Source of the DNA: Martelella lutilitoris
Lineage (GTDB): Bacteria; Pseudomonadota; Alphaproteobacteria; Rhizobiales; Rhizobiaceae
Direction: 5' to 3'
Assembly (NCBI RefSeq): GCF_016598595.1
Contig: NZ_CP066786.1
Coordinates: 1,201,501 to 1,265,500, forward strand
Length of the DNA stretch: 64,000 nucleotides
This document shows, piece after piece, positions 34,176 through 42,303 of this stretch; positions within the stretch are counted from its first letter, which is position 1; every line of letters starts with the position of its first letter. The position numbers were made by a program, and so were the translations under genes. The notes beneath the pieces were generated by a model that did no database searches, was not told where the DNA came from, and was given only the letters and a program-made list of their open reading frames with translations.

Positions 34176-35198
34176 ATGACAGAGACCAACTCCCGCAATG
34201 CGCTTGTGACGCGTCCGCTCGCCCTGATCCTCGGCGCCAGCGGCGGCGTGGGCGGCGCGGTCGCCGGAGCGCTCAGCCGGCGCGGCTATCGCATCCGCGC
34301 CATGAACCGCAATCCCGAAAAACAGGCGCGCAAATTCCCGGCCTATGAATGGGTGGCCGGTGACGCCATGGCGCTTTCAGATGTGATGGCGGCGGCCGAG
34401 GGCGCAACACTCATTTTCCACGGAGTCAATCCGCCGGGCTATCGCAACTGGAAAAAGCTTGTCCTGCCCATGCTGGACAACACGATCACCGCCGCCAAGG
34501 CCAACCGCGCCCGCATCCTGTTTCCGGGCACGGTCTACAATTTCGGGCCGGACGCCCTGCCTGAGCCGACGGAAGACAGCCCGCAGAACGCGACGACCCG
34601 CAAGGGCCGCATCCGTATCGAGGTGGAGGTGCGGCTCAGGGAGGCTGCCTGGAACGGCACGCAGGTCATTCTCGTCAGGGCAGGGGACTTTTTCGGCGGG
34701 AACAGCGGGGCCAACAGCTGGTTCGGCCAGATGGTGAAGCCCGGTACGCCGCTCCGCTCGGTGACCCGGCTGAGCGCGCCCGGCATCGGCCACCAATGGG
34801 CCTATCTCCCGGACCTCGGCGAGACCTTCGCAGCGCTTGATGCGCGCGCGCGAGAATTGCCGTCCTACGCCAACTTTCACTTCGAGGGGCATTGGGACGA
34901 GGACGGCAATCGCATGGCCGAGGCCATCCGGCGCGTGTCGGGAAGGGCGGATCTGCCCGTGCGGCCGTTTCCGTGGTTTCTGGTGCCCCTGCTTGCGCCC
35001 TTCGTCGCGCTGATGCGGGAAATCCTGGAAATCCGTTACCTTTGGCGTACGCCGTTGCACATGAAGAACGACAAGCTGGCGGCCTTTCTGGGTCAGGAGC
35101 CGCATACACCGCTCGATGATGCGATCGCTATTGCCCTGGAAGATCTCGGGGTAACGTTGCCGGCGGAAGACGGCGCAGGGCAGCCAAGCGCTGCCTGA
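34176..35198 (+). CDS. NAD-dependent epimerase/dehydratase-like protein (SDR superfamily)
   Basis: This 340-residue protein has an N-terminal Rossmann motif, LALILGASGGVGGAVAGALS (GASGGVG), followed by NRNPEKQARKFPAYEWVAGD, as in atypical extended SDR or NmrA-like proteins. The segment RILFPGTVYNFGPDALPEPT resembles the family's active-site region with YNFG; a classical YxxxK is not obvious. The C-terminal part has a hydrophobic stretch (about 268-285). ATG 34176 follows AAAGGA. It is divergent from and likely controlled by the LysR gene. The reaction is unknown. Confidence 0.75.
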   Translation: MTETNSRNALVTRPLALILGASGGVGGAVAGALSRRGYRIRAMNRNPEKQARKFPAYEWVAGDAMALSDVMAAAEGATLIFHGVNPPGYRNWKKLVLPMLDNTITAAKANRARILFPGTVYNFGPDALPEPTEDSPQNATTRKGRIRIEVEVRLREAAWNGTQVILVRAGDFFGGNSGANSWFGQMVKPGTPLRSVTRLSAPGIGHQWAYLPDLGETFAALDARARELPSYANFHFEGHWDEDGNRMAEAIRRVSGRADLPVRPFPWFLVPLLAPFVALMREILEIRYLWRTPLHMKNDKLAAFLGQEPHTPLDDAIAIALEDLGVTLPAEDGAGQPSAA

Positions 35199-35202
35199 GC
35201 CG

Positions 35203-36297
35203 TCAAAGCCCGAGGAAGGAGAGCATGATGAAGGTGGCAAACAGCACGAAATGGGTCATGCCCTCGATCGCGTTGGTCTCGCCGTCACTGACGTTGATGG
35301 CGGCGGCGACCAGGGTGATGGCGACCATGGTGATCTGAACCGGGGTCATGGCCATGGTGAAGGGCTGGCCGGTGAAAAGCGCGATGGCTTCGACCACCGG
35401 CACGGTCAGGATCACCGTTGACAGCGAGGCGCCGAGCGCGATGTTGACGACGGCCTGCATCCGGTTCTTGAGCGCCGCCCGGAGCGCGGTGAGGATCTCC
35501 GGTCCGGCGGCGATCGCAGCCACCAGAATGGCCGTCAGAGCCAGCGGCGCGCCTGTGCCCTCAAGCCCGTCCGTCAGGAAGGCGGACATGAATTCCGCCA
35601 GGAGGCCGATCAGCGCCACGCCGGCCAGAATCACGCCGACCGAAAGCGCCGTGGGCCCGTGTTCCTCCTCGTCTGCCGCGCTCTGCTCCGCGCCCTGGCG
35701 CATTTTCGGGTAGCGGTAGGAGAAGAAATAGCTGTGCTGGCCAACCTGCATCTTCAGGAAGACGGCATAAAGCGCCAGCATCGCGACGATGGTGAAGGCC
35801 GAATAGTAGTGCCAGCTTTCCTTCGGCACGAAGTCGGGCACGATCATGGAGATGCCCATGGCCGTGAGAATCATCACCGAATAGGTGCGGCCGGAATCGT
35901 CGTTATAGGACTGTTCGCCGTGCTTCAGTCCGCCGAGGAGTGCGGCAAGGCCGAGAATGCCGTTGATGTCGAGCATGACGGCGGAATAGATCGTGTCGCG
36001 CACCAGCGTCGGCTGCTGGGTCTGCTGCATCATGATCACCAGGATCAGCACCTCGACCAGCACGGCCGACAGCGTCAGGATCATCGTGCCATAGGGTTCG
36101 CCCGCCTTGGCGGCGAGGATCTCGGCATGGTGGGCGACGCGCATGGAGGCCGACGCGATCGAGACGATCAGCACGGCGGCGGCCATCAGGGCAAAGACCT
36201 GGCCCGCCTCCATGACGGCGTGTTCGGAGAGATAGGCGAGAAGGGCGGCCGGAACCGCCTGCAGAAGCAGGATTTCACCGCGCAGGAATTTCAGCAT
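35203..36297 (-). CDS. chaA: Ca2+:H+ antiporter (ChaA/CaCA family)
   Basis: This 364-residue protein has about 11 TM helices. The two characteristic alpha-repeats are visible: AGEPYGTMILTLSAVLVEVLI (about 66-86) and AGPEILTALRAALKNRMQAV (about 265-285) with NIALGASLSTVI. An acidic cytoplasmic loop (SAADEEEHGPT) divides the halves. ChaA-type proteins exchange Ca2+ or Na+ for protons at high pH or salt. ATG 36297 is taken; longer forms run into the intergenic region. It ends five bases from the SDR gene stop (convergent). Confidence 0.87.
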   Translation of the reverse strand: MLKFLRGEILLLQAVPAALLAYLSEHAVMEAGQVFALMAAAVLIVSIASASMRVAHHAEILAAKAGEPYGTMILTLSAVLVEVLILVIMMQQTQQPTLVRDTIYSAVMLDINGILGLAALLGGLKHGEQSYNDDSGRTYSVMILTAMGISMIVPDFVPKESWHYYSAFTIVAMLALYAVFLKMQVGQHSYFFSYRYPKMRQGAEQSAADEEEHGPTALSVGVILAGVALIGLLAEFMSAFLTDGLEGTGAPLALTAILVAAIAAGPEILTALRAALKNRMQAVVNIALGASLSTVILTVPVVEAIALFTGQPFTMAMTPVQITMVAITLVAAAINVSDGETNAIEGMTHFVLFATFIMLSFLGL

Positions 36298-36341
36298 TGT
36301 CGAAACGACCCCGTCTTCGCGCCCGGGAGGGCCCAAGATGT

Positions 36342-37457
36342 TCAGCCGCCGAGCACGGGATAGTCGGTATAGCCCTTCTCATCTCCGCCGAACAGCGTCC
36401 TCTGATCCAACGCATTGAGCGGCGCATTGATCCGCAGCCGGCGCACAAGATCGGGATTTGCGACGAACGGGCGACCGAAGCAGATCAGATCTGCGCGTTC
36501 CTTTTCCAGCGCGTCTATGGCGAGCTGCCGGTCATAGCCGTTGTTGACCATCCATGCGCCGGATCCGTCGGTGCGGTAGTAGGTTTCCCGCATCTCCTCG
36601 TAATTGAACGGTTCCGGGCCCTGCTGGTAGCCGCGATCGCCGCCGGTAGCACCCTCGACGATATGGATATAGGCGAGATCGTAGGCGCTCAGCTGGCTCG
36701 CCAGATAATTGAACAGCGCCTGCGGCTTTTCGTCGAAAATGTCGTTCGACGGCGCAACGGGTGAAAGGCGGATGGCCGTGCGTCCAGGGCCGATCTCGCG
36801 CGAGATGGCGCCGACGATGTCGAACATGAAGCGCGCGCGGTTCTCCAGCGGTCCGCCGTAAAGATCGGTGCGCTGGTTTGTGCCGGAACGCAGGAACTGG
36901 TCGACGAGATAGCCATTGGCGCCGTGGATTTCGACGCCGTCGAAACCGGCCTCCATGGCGCGGGCGGCGGCGCGGCGGTAATCCTCGATGATGCCGGAGA
37001 TTTCGTAGGGCTTGAGTTGGCGCGGCATCGAGGTTTCGATGAAGTCGCTGGTGCCGTCGGAATAGACGACGAAGGTCTTGGCGCGGGCTTGGATGGCGGA
37101 GGGGGCGACAGGCGGATCGCCGAAGGGCTGCAGCGACTTGTGCGAAATCCGGCCGACATGCATCAGCTGGCAGAAGATCTTGCCGCCCTGCTCGTGGACG
37201 GCCTTCGTCACGTTCTGCCAACCCTCGACAGAGGCGTCGCTGTAGATGCCCGGCGCATGGGAATAGCCCTGGCCCTGTTCGGTGATGGCGGTTGCTTCGG
37301 AGACGATAAGGCCGGCCGTCGCGCGTTGCCGGTAGTATTCGACATTGAGCGCGTTCGGGACGGCATCGGGGGAGCGGTTGCGCATCAGCGGGCCCATGAT
37401 GATGCGGTTTTCGAGAGTGACATCGCCGATCGTGATGGGATCAAAAAGATTGGCCAT
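36342..37457 (-). CDS. nemA: Old Yellow Enzyme family alkene reductase
   Basis: This is a 371-residue FMN- and NAD(P)H-dependent ene-reductase. Motifs: LFDPITIGDVTLENRIIMGP at the start, GKIFCQLMHVGRIS, the substrate-binding His/Asn pair in GFDGVEIHGANGYLVDQFL (HGAN), and ENRARFMFDIVGAI. Members reduce alpha,beta-unsaturated carbonyls, nitrate esters or N-ethylmaleimide and often respond to electrophiles. A strong GGAAAGGAA ribosome site precedes the ATG. The gene is 45 bp from chaA. Confidence 0.9.
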   Translation of the reverse strand: MANLFDPITIGDVTLENRIIMGPLMRNRSPDAVPNALNVEYYRQRATAGLIVSEATAITEQGQGYSHAPGIYSDASVEGWQNVTKAVHEQGGKIFCQLMHVGRISHKSLQPFGDPPVAPSAIQARAKTFVVYSDGTSDFIETSMPRQLKPYEISGIIEDYRRAAARAMEAGFDGVEIHGANGYLVDQFLRSGTNQRTDLYGGPLENRARFMFDIVGAISREIGPGRTAIRLSPVAPSNDIFDEKPQALFNYLASQLSAYDLAYIHIVEGATGGDRGYQQGPEPFNYEEMRETYYRTDGSGAWMVNNGYDRQLAIDALEKERADLICFGRPFVANPDLVRRLRINAPLNALDQRTLFGGDEKGYTDYPVLGG

Positions 37458-37634
37458 TCAATTCCTTTCCGTCTCGGGCCCCCGAAGCTCTGTCATGTGT
37501 AGCCTACGCCGGACATATGCGCAATTTTGCTGTCGCCCCGAAATGGCTCCCGAATGCCGGTTCGCCCCCAAAGGTCCCGTTCTTCTAGACCATAAAAGAC
37601 AAGAAAGCGTATACGCGCGGAATCACCGGGGGAA

Positions 37635-37661
37635 CCTTGCGTCTTACACCCCGACGCAAGG
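37635..37661. other. perfect 9-bp hairpin next to the sRNA U tract
   Basis: CCTTGCGTC (37635-37643) pairs exactly with GACGCAAGG (37653-37661). It directly abuts the U tract of the downstream sRNA terminator on the minus strand. It may be a second terminator or part of another transcript; it has no U run of its own on the minus strand. Confidence 0.4.
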
Positions 37662-37662
37662 C

Positions 37663-37773
37663 AAAAAAAAAGGGCCTCCAAACGGGGCCCTTGTTAGGTG
37701 TGAAGGTAAAACCTCCAGAGGGGAACAGCTGCTGCAGCGAGACTCAAAAGCCGTCGCCGTATGCATCAGCTAA
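37663..37773 (-). ncRNA. abcR: AbcR-like small RNA (alpha-r15 family), distal copy
   Basis: This is the second of two tandem minus-strand sRNAs of about 111 nt. The predicted 5' end follows a promoter at 37779-37807. The 28-base core at 37708-37735 is identical to the other copy and includes CUGUUCCCCUCUGGAGG, a C/U-rich segment able to pair with ribosome-binding sites. The 3' end is a terminator stem (AAGGGCC/GGCCCTT) with about nine U. AbcR RNAs act with Hfq to repress ABC transporter messages in rhizobia and Brucella. Location beside lsrB supports the identification. Which of AbcR1 or AbcR2 this is cannot be told. Confidence 0.82.
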
Positions 37774-37778
37774 CTCAG

Positions 37779-37807
37779 GATATGGTTCTTTTTTGTGCGC
37801 GTTGCAA
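37779..37807 (-). promoter_or_regulatory. promoter of the distal AbcR-like sRNA
   Basis: On the minus strand TTGCAA (37807-37802), a 17-base spacer and CATATC (37784-37779). The same elements and spacing occur 200 bp upstream at the other copy. Confidence 0.65.
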
Positions 37808-37854
37808 CAGTTTTCATCTCGAAATGCGAAAAAAAAGAACAGGGAATCGCGGGC

Positions 37855-37973
37855 AAAAAAAGAGGGCCACCGAAAAACGGGGCCCTTTGAGTTAGAAGGT
37901 CTCTCAAAACCTCCAGAGGGGAACAGCTGCTGCGGTGCACCAGGGAGAAGTTGGGCACCAACTGCATCAGCTA
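37855..37973 (-). ncRNA. abcR: AbcR-like small RNA (alpha-r15 family), copy nearest lsrB
   Basis: This is the first of the tandem pair, about 119 nt. The 5' portion begins near AUAGCUGAUGCAG, as in the other copy. The identical 28-base core lies at 37906-37933, and the terminator is a 9-bp stem with one bulge (37863-37886) and seven U. The 5' part before the core differs between copies, so targets may differ. A palindrome upstream at 38012-38040 is a candidate site for the LysR regulator LsrB/VtlR, whose gene lies just beyond and which activates abcR genes in related bacteria (established for Brucella and Agrobacterium). Confidence 0.82.
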
Positions 37974-37978
37974 TGTGC

Positions 37979-38007
37979 GATATGCCCCCGAATTAGGCAT
38001 TCTGCAA
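37979..38007 (-). promoter_or_regulatory. promoter of the AbcR-like sRNA nearest lsrB
   Basis: On the minus strand TTGCAG (38007-38002), 17 bases, CATATC (37984-37979). Spacing is identical to the distal copy's promoter. Confidence 0.65.
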
Positions 38008-38011
38008 TGCG

Positions 38012-38040
38012 ATTTTCTGCATGGCTGCCATGCAGGAAAT
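38012..38040. promoter_or_regulatory. 14-bp-arm palindrome, candidate LsrB/VtlR site
   Basis: Arms 38012-38025 and 38027-38040 pair with one mismatch around a single central base; the centre is GCATGGCTGCCATGC. It lies immediately upstream of the -35 of the first sRNA, the normal place for a LysR-type activator. Confidence 0.55.
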
Positions 38041-38221
38041 GAAATTTGCAGCCAAAATTGACCAATCAGAAGCAGACTGGGTAAATGCCTAAAAAACAGG
38101 CTTGTTTTGGCCGAAAATCGGCGCTGGCGCCCGCTCGTTTCGTTGATCAGTTCGCACAAGCAGGCGATCCGAGGGCCCGAGAGCAGGCGTGAAAAAGAAA
38201 TGACCGGGAAGCGGCGCTTCC

Positions 38222-39133
38222 TCAGAAGCTCCAGTTGCGCGATTTGGCGACGATGAAATCGCGGAACACCTTCAGCTTGGCCGAATTCTTCATTTCGTCC
38301 GGATAGCAGAAATAGGTGTCGAAGCTCGGCACATCCGCATGGGTGACGAGTTGCAGGAGGCCCGGGTCGCGCCCGACGATGTAATCCGGCAACATGACGA
38401 TGCCGATGCCGAGCAGCGCCGCGCGCTTGATCGAGGTGAGCGAATTGATCTGCAGATGCGCCGGACGCGGATTGTCGGGCGAGCGCCCGGCGATTTCCAG
38501 CCAGTTCACGTCAAGCAGATAGGCCGGCGCCGGCTCGCCGAAGGTGATGATGCGGTGGTTGTCGAGATCCTCGATCGACTGCGGCTCGCCATGACGGTTG
38601 ATATAGGAGGGCGAGGCATAGACATGCATGTGCACGGTGAAGAGCTTTCGCTGGATCAGGTCCGGCTGCTGCGGCTGGCGAAGGCGGATCGCGCAATCGG
38701 CATGGCGCATGTTCACGTCCAGCTCCTCGTTGTCGAGGATGAGCTGGATCTGCATGTCGGGATAGAGCTGCAGGAATTCCTGCACCTTGTCCGTAAGCCA
38801 CCCCTGTCCGAGTCCGACCGTGGTCGTCACCCTCAGCTTGCCGGACGGCTTCTCCTTGGTTTCCGTCAGCCGCGAGCGCACGCCCTCGAGCTTCAGCAGC
38901 ACGTCATGGGCGGTGCGGTAGAGAAGCTCGCCCTGTTCCGTGAGGATCAGGCCGCGGGCATGGCGGTGGAACAGCTTGACGCCGACATCCTGCTCAAGCG
39001 CGCTGACCTGGCGGCTGATGGCCGACTGGGAAAGATGCAGCTTGTCGGCCGCGTGGGTGAACGAGCCCGCCTCCGCTGCCGCATGGAAGATGCGCAGCTT
39101 GTCCCAATCCAGAGGCATGCTCGTGCTTTTCAT
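38222..39133 (-). CDS. lsrB: LysR family regulator LsrB/VtlR
   Basis: This 303-residue regulator has a winged HTH (about 10-68; GSFTHAADKLHLSQSAISRQ) and a substrate-binding-like domain (KLRVTTTVGLGQGWLTDKVQ onward). Cys147 (RHADCAIR) and Cys276 are the only cysteines; redox-active cysteines are reported for Sinorhizobium LsrB. The setting, five bases after trxB and beside two AbcR-like sRNAs, matches lsrB/vtlR loci of Rhizobiales, where the protein affects symbiosis or virulence, lipopolysaccharide and oxidative stress and activates abcR. Identification rests on gene order and sequence feel rather than a search. Confidence 0.85.
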   Translation of the reverse strand: MKSTSMPLDWDKLRIFHAAAEAGSFTHAADKLHLSQSAISRQVSALEQDVGVKLFHRHARGLILTEQGELLYRTAHDVLLKLEGVRSRLTETKEKPSGKLRVTTTVGLGQGWLTDKVQEFLQLYPDMQIQLILDNEELDVNMRHADCAIRLRQPQQPDLIQRKLFTVHMHVYASPSYINRHGEPQSIEDLDNHRIITFGEPAPAYLLDVNWLEIAGRSPDNPRPAHLQINSLTSIKRAALLGIGIVMLPDYIVGRDPGLLQLVTHADVPSFDTYFCYPDEMKNSAKLKVFRDFIVAKSRNWSF

Positions 39134-39138
39134 GAATT

Positions 39139-40116
39139 CTACTCCGCGGCCGCCAATGTACCGGTTTTCTGCTCGGTCAGGAAGCGCTCCGCTTCAAGTG
39201 CTGCCATGCATCCCATGCCGGCTGCCGTCACGGCCTGACGGTAATTGTCGTCGGCAACGTCGCCGGCGGCATAGACGCCCTCGACGCTGGTTCTCGTCGT
39301 GCCCGGTTCTGTCCAAAGATAGCCGTTCGGCTTCAGCTTCAGTTGGTCGCGGATCAGGTCGACCTGCGGCGCATGGCCGATGGCGATGAACACGCCGTCG
39401 GCATCGACGGTGGTCTTCTCGCCGCTCTTCACGTCCTTCAGCCTGACGCCGGTGACGGACGGGGGCAGGGGCGGAACAGCGGTGGTGCCGACAATCTCCT
39501 CGACCGCGTGGTTCCAGATCACCTTGACGTTTTCCAGCGCGAAGAGGCGCTGCTGCAGGATCTTTTCGGCGCGGAACTCGTCGCGCCTGTGCACCACCGT
39601 CACGGTCCTGGCGATGTTGGCCAGATAGAGCGCCTCCTCGACGGCGGAATTGCCGCCGCCGACGACCACCACATCCTTGCCACGGTAGAAGAAGCCGTCG
39701 CAGGTGGCGCAGGCTGAAACGCCGCCGCCGTTGAATGTCTGCTCGCTTTCGAGGCCGAGCCACTTGGCCTTGGCGCCGGTGGCGAGGATGATGGTATCGG
39801 CGGTGAAGACCTCGCCGCTGTCGGTCGTCGCGGTGAAGGGGCGTTTGGAGAGGTCCAGATTCGAGACCACGTCGTTGACGATTTCGGTGCCGACATTTTC
39901 CGCCTGGGCCAGCATCTGCTCCATCAGCCAGGGGCCCTGGATTGGGTCGGCGAAACCCGGGTAGTTTTCGACATCGGTGGTGATCGTCAACTGGCCGCCT
40001 TGCTCGAGGCCGGCGATCAGGATCGGCTTCATCATTGCGCGCGCGGCGTAGATTGCGGCTGTATAGCCGGCCGGGCCGGAACCGATGATCAGAACCTTGG
40101 TATGATGGTCGGGCAT
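39139..40116 (-). CDS. trxB: thioredoxin reductase
   Basis: This 325-residue flavoenzyme reduces thioredoxin with NADPH. It shows the FAD motif GSGPAGYTAAIYAARA (13-28), the redox pair Cys136-Ala-Thr-Cys139 in GVSACATCDGFF, the NADPH motif VVGGGNSAVEEALYL and the C-terminal FAD segment GVYAAGDVADDNYRQAVTAA. ATG 40116 follows AAGGATG. It is co-transcribed with lsrB downstream and divergent from an Lrp regulator, a gene order typical of Rhizobiaceae. Confidence 0.96.
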   Translation of the reverse strand: MPDHHTKVLIIGSGPAGYTAAIYAARAMMKPILIAGLEQGGQLTITTDVENYPGFADPIQGPWLMEQMLAQAENVGTEIVNDVVSNLDLSKRPFTATTDSGEVFTADTIILATGAKAKWLGLESEQTFNGGGVSACATCDGFFYRGKDVVVVGGGNSAVEEALYLANIARTVTVVHRRDEFRAEKILQQRLFALENVKVIWNHAVEEIVGTTAVPPLPPSVTGVRLKDVKSGEKTTVDADGVFIAIGHAPQVDLIRDQLKLKPNGYLWTEPGTTRTSVEGVYAAGDVADDNYRQAVTAAGMGCMAALEAERFLTEQKTGTLAAAE

Positions 40117-40324
40117 CTCACATCCTTTCAGCGCGACCCTGAAGTGGCGCGCCGGATCAATTCAGCGTCTCGGCTCATTTATGGCTGGACGGGCGTCAGT
40201 TTCAAGGCCATGGAAGTCCTACCAACAGACCATTTCGCCCGGTTGAAAGAATCATGCGGGATATTGTAATATTATTGCGTGCTCCGCGCAAAATGCGTCC
40301 CCGGATCCGCCTCAGGAGAGTTCA

Positions 40325-40789
40325 ATGCGTGCCGACCTCGATTCCGTCGATCTGAAGATCCTGCGCGAGCTGCAGCGCGACGGCCGGATGACCAATGTGG
40401 AGCTTGCCGAACGGGTGGGCATTTCGGCGCCGCCCTGTCTGAGAAGGGTGCGCAGGCTCGAGGAGGCGGGCATTATCGAGGGCTACAATGCCATGCTCAA
40501 TGCCCCGCGGCTCGGCTACGATCTCGTCGCCTTCTGCATGGTGGGGCTGAAGCATCAGTCGGAGGCGGAGCTGAAGGCCTTTTCGAGGGCGACCGACGAC
40601 TGGCCGATCGTGCGGCAGGCATGGATGACCTCGGGCGAGACCGACTTTCTGCTTCACTGTGTCGCGGAGAACCTGATGCAGTTTCAGGATTTCGTGATCG
40701 AGGTGCTGACCACCAGCATGCATGTCGACACGGTGCGCACCATGCTGACCATCCGCCAGGTGAAGAAGGAAGGCCTGGTGGCGCTTTGA
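40325..40789 (+). CDS. lrp: Lrp/AsnC family transcriptional regulator
   Basis: This complete 154-residue regulator has an N-terminal HTH (SVDLKILRELQRDGRMTNVE, ISAPPCLRRVRRLEEAGII) and a C-terminal RAM domain (about 70-150). ATG 40325 follows CAGGAGAG. It is divergent from trxB, from which it is separated by about 210 bp, and convergent with a glycosyltransferase gene. The effector, probably an amino acid, is not deducible. Confidence 0.92.
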   Translation: MRADLDSVDLKILRELQRDGRMTNVELAERVGISAPPCLRRVRRLEEAGIIEGYNAMLNAPRLGYDLVAFCMVGLKHQSEAELKAFSRATDDWPIVRQAWMTSGETDFLLHCVAENLMQFQDFVIEVLTTSMHVDTVRTMLTIRQVKKEGLVAL

Positions 40790-40796
40790 GCCTGTC

Positions 40797-41936
40797 TCAA
40801 CCCTCCGACATAAGCCGCTCATAGGCGGAGAATTCCTTCTCCAGCATGGTTTCGACGGTGAAGTTTGCGAGCACGTGAGCACGGGCGGCGCGGCCCATTT
40901 CCTTCAGCCCTTCCGGATCGGAAAGCGCCGCATCGATGGCGTCGGCAAGGGCTTTCGGATTGGCCGGCGGCACCAGATACCCGGTCTTGCCGTCGATCAC
41001 CGTTTCGAGGCTTCCGCCGTGGTTGGTGGCGATCACCGGCGTCCCCATGACCTCGGCCTCGATCGCCACGCGTCCGAACGCCTCGGGGCGGATGGAGGCC
41101 GAGACCGCGATGTCGGCGGCCGCCATGACGGCTGGAATGTCGCGCCGGCTGCCGGCAATCGTCACGCGGTCGCCAAGGTCGAGTTCGGCGACGAGCGTTT
41201 CCAGTTCGCCGATCACGCCGGCGCTGCCCGAACCGACGATGGCGAGGCGGAAACGCTTGTTTTCGGCAAAGGCGAGCGACTCGATCAGGTAACGGTGGCC
41301 CTTCCAGTCTGTGATGCGGCCGACAATCACGATCAGGGGCGCTCTGTCATCCGCGCCAAGTTCCGCCCGCGCAAGGGCGATGTCCGCACTGCTCAGCCTG
41401 CCGGGGTCGAAGACGGCGGCGTCCACCCCCCGCGGGGCGAGGATGATTCGCTCTGCGGGGTAGCCGTAGACAGAGATGATGTGGTCGCGGATGAAGGCTG
41501 AATTGGCAACGACTAGCGGTCCTTTCAGCATCACGCCGGCATAGGCGCGCTTGAACCGGTTGCCGTGGCTGTAGACGCCGTGAAACGTGGTCATGAAGCG
41601 CGGCCGGCGTTTGGCGCGCGCGGTCGCGAGCCAGCCGACCCAGGCCGGCGCGCGGCTGCGGGCGTGAACGATATCGATCTCGTATTTGTCGATCAGCCGG
41701 GCCAGCCGAACTGCATTGGCGCGGATCGCGAAGGGCGATTTGCGCCCGACCTTCAGGTCGATGTGATGTGTTCCGGTTGCCTCAAGCGGTGCCAGAAGCG
41801 GTCCGCCGTCGCAGGCCGCCCAGTTCTCGATGCCCTTTTCGGCAAGGTATGCCGCCATTTCGACCGTGCCGCGTTCGACGCCGCCGTCGCCGAGGGCTGG
41901 AAGAAGCTGCAGGATGCGGGGCGGGCGGTCCATCAT
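40797..41936 (-). CDS. GT4-type glycosyltransferase
   Basis: This 379-residue glycosyltransferase has a GT-B fold. The N-terminal domain begins RILQLLPALGDGGVERGTVE; the C-terminal nucleotide-sugar domain includes IVIVGRITDWKGHRYLIESL, ADIAVSASIRPEAFGRVAIE (with the EAFGRVAIEA motif) and ETVIDGKTGYLVPP. It probably adds a sugar to lipopolysaccharide core or an exopolysaccharide at the inner membrane. Starts at 41933, 41936 or 41954 are all possible; no strong ribosome site decides. It is divergent from another putative glycosyltransferase. Confidence 0.88.
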   Translation of the reverse strand: MMDRPPRILQLLPALGDGGVERGTVEMAAYLAEKGIENWAACDGGPLLAPLEATGTHHIDLKVGRKSPFAIRANAVRLARLIDKYEIDIVHARSRAPAWVGWLATARAKRRPRFMTTFHGVYSHGNRFKRAYAGVMLKGPLVVANSAFIRDHIISVYGYPAERIILAPRGVDAAVFDPGRLSSADIALARAELGADDRAPLIVIVGRITDWKGHRYLIESLAFAENKRFRLAIVGSGSAGVIGELETLVAELDLGDRVTIAGSRRDIPAVMAAADIAVSASIRPEAFGRVAIEAEVMGTPVIATNHGGSLETVIDGKTGYLVPPANPKALADAIDAALSDPEGLKEMGRAARAHVLANFTVETMLEKEFSAYERLMSEG

Positions 41937-42303
41937 CGGGTGTCTTTCGGTCATGCGCGTCGGGAAAGAATGGGCCGGCGTCCTCTGGACGTCGAGCGGG
42001 TCGTCGGTGTAGCCTTGGCACGTGCGGAGACAGACGGTCGCCGCACGGACCGCGGCGGGCATCGGCTCGTCCGCAAGGATACTTTCTTAACCGAACTGGG
42101 CTTTTTTTCATAACGGGATGTTTGTGCGGCCGATCGATTGCCGGCCTTTTCCACATGGTGAGCGAATCGGAGCGGTTGCCTTTGCTCCGGCTTTGTTCAA
42201 ATACAGAAACCTGAACTGACGTAACCGATTTCGGCCGAAAGACCCGGACAGGCTTGCCTGATGAGCGGATCGCGCGTTGCCGACATTCATAGGATGATGC
42301 CCG

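Larger units (their letters stand above)
37458..38221. other. 764-bp region without protein genes; holds two AbcR-like sRNAs
   Basis: It contains, from right to left on the minus strand, a weak hairpin after lsrB (38207-38221), a palindrome (38012-38040), the promoter, body and terminator of one sRNA, then the same for a second sRNA. A further perfect 9-bp hairpin (37635-37661) and about 170 bp with nothing recognised lead to the OYE gene. Confidence 0.7.

Noticed and set aside
37620..37990. CRISPR-like spacing of two repeated segments
   Set aside because: Only two copies, 198 bp apart, each with its own promoter and terminator; no cas genes.
37637..37996. 119-residue plus-strand frame with a repeated KPPEGNSCC peptide
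   Set aside because: The peptide repeat is the antisense reading of the duplicated sRNA core; the non-coding explanation accounts for promoters and terminators too.
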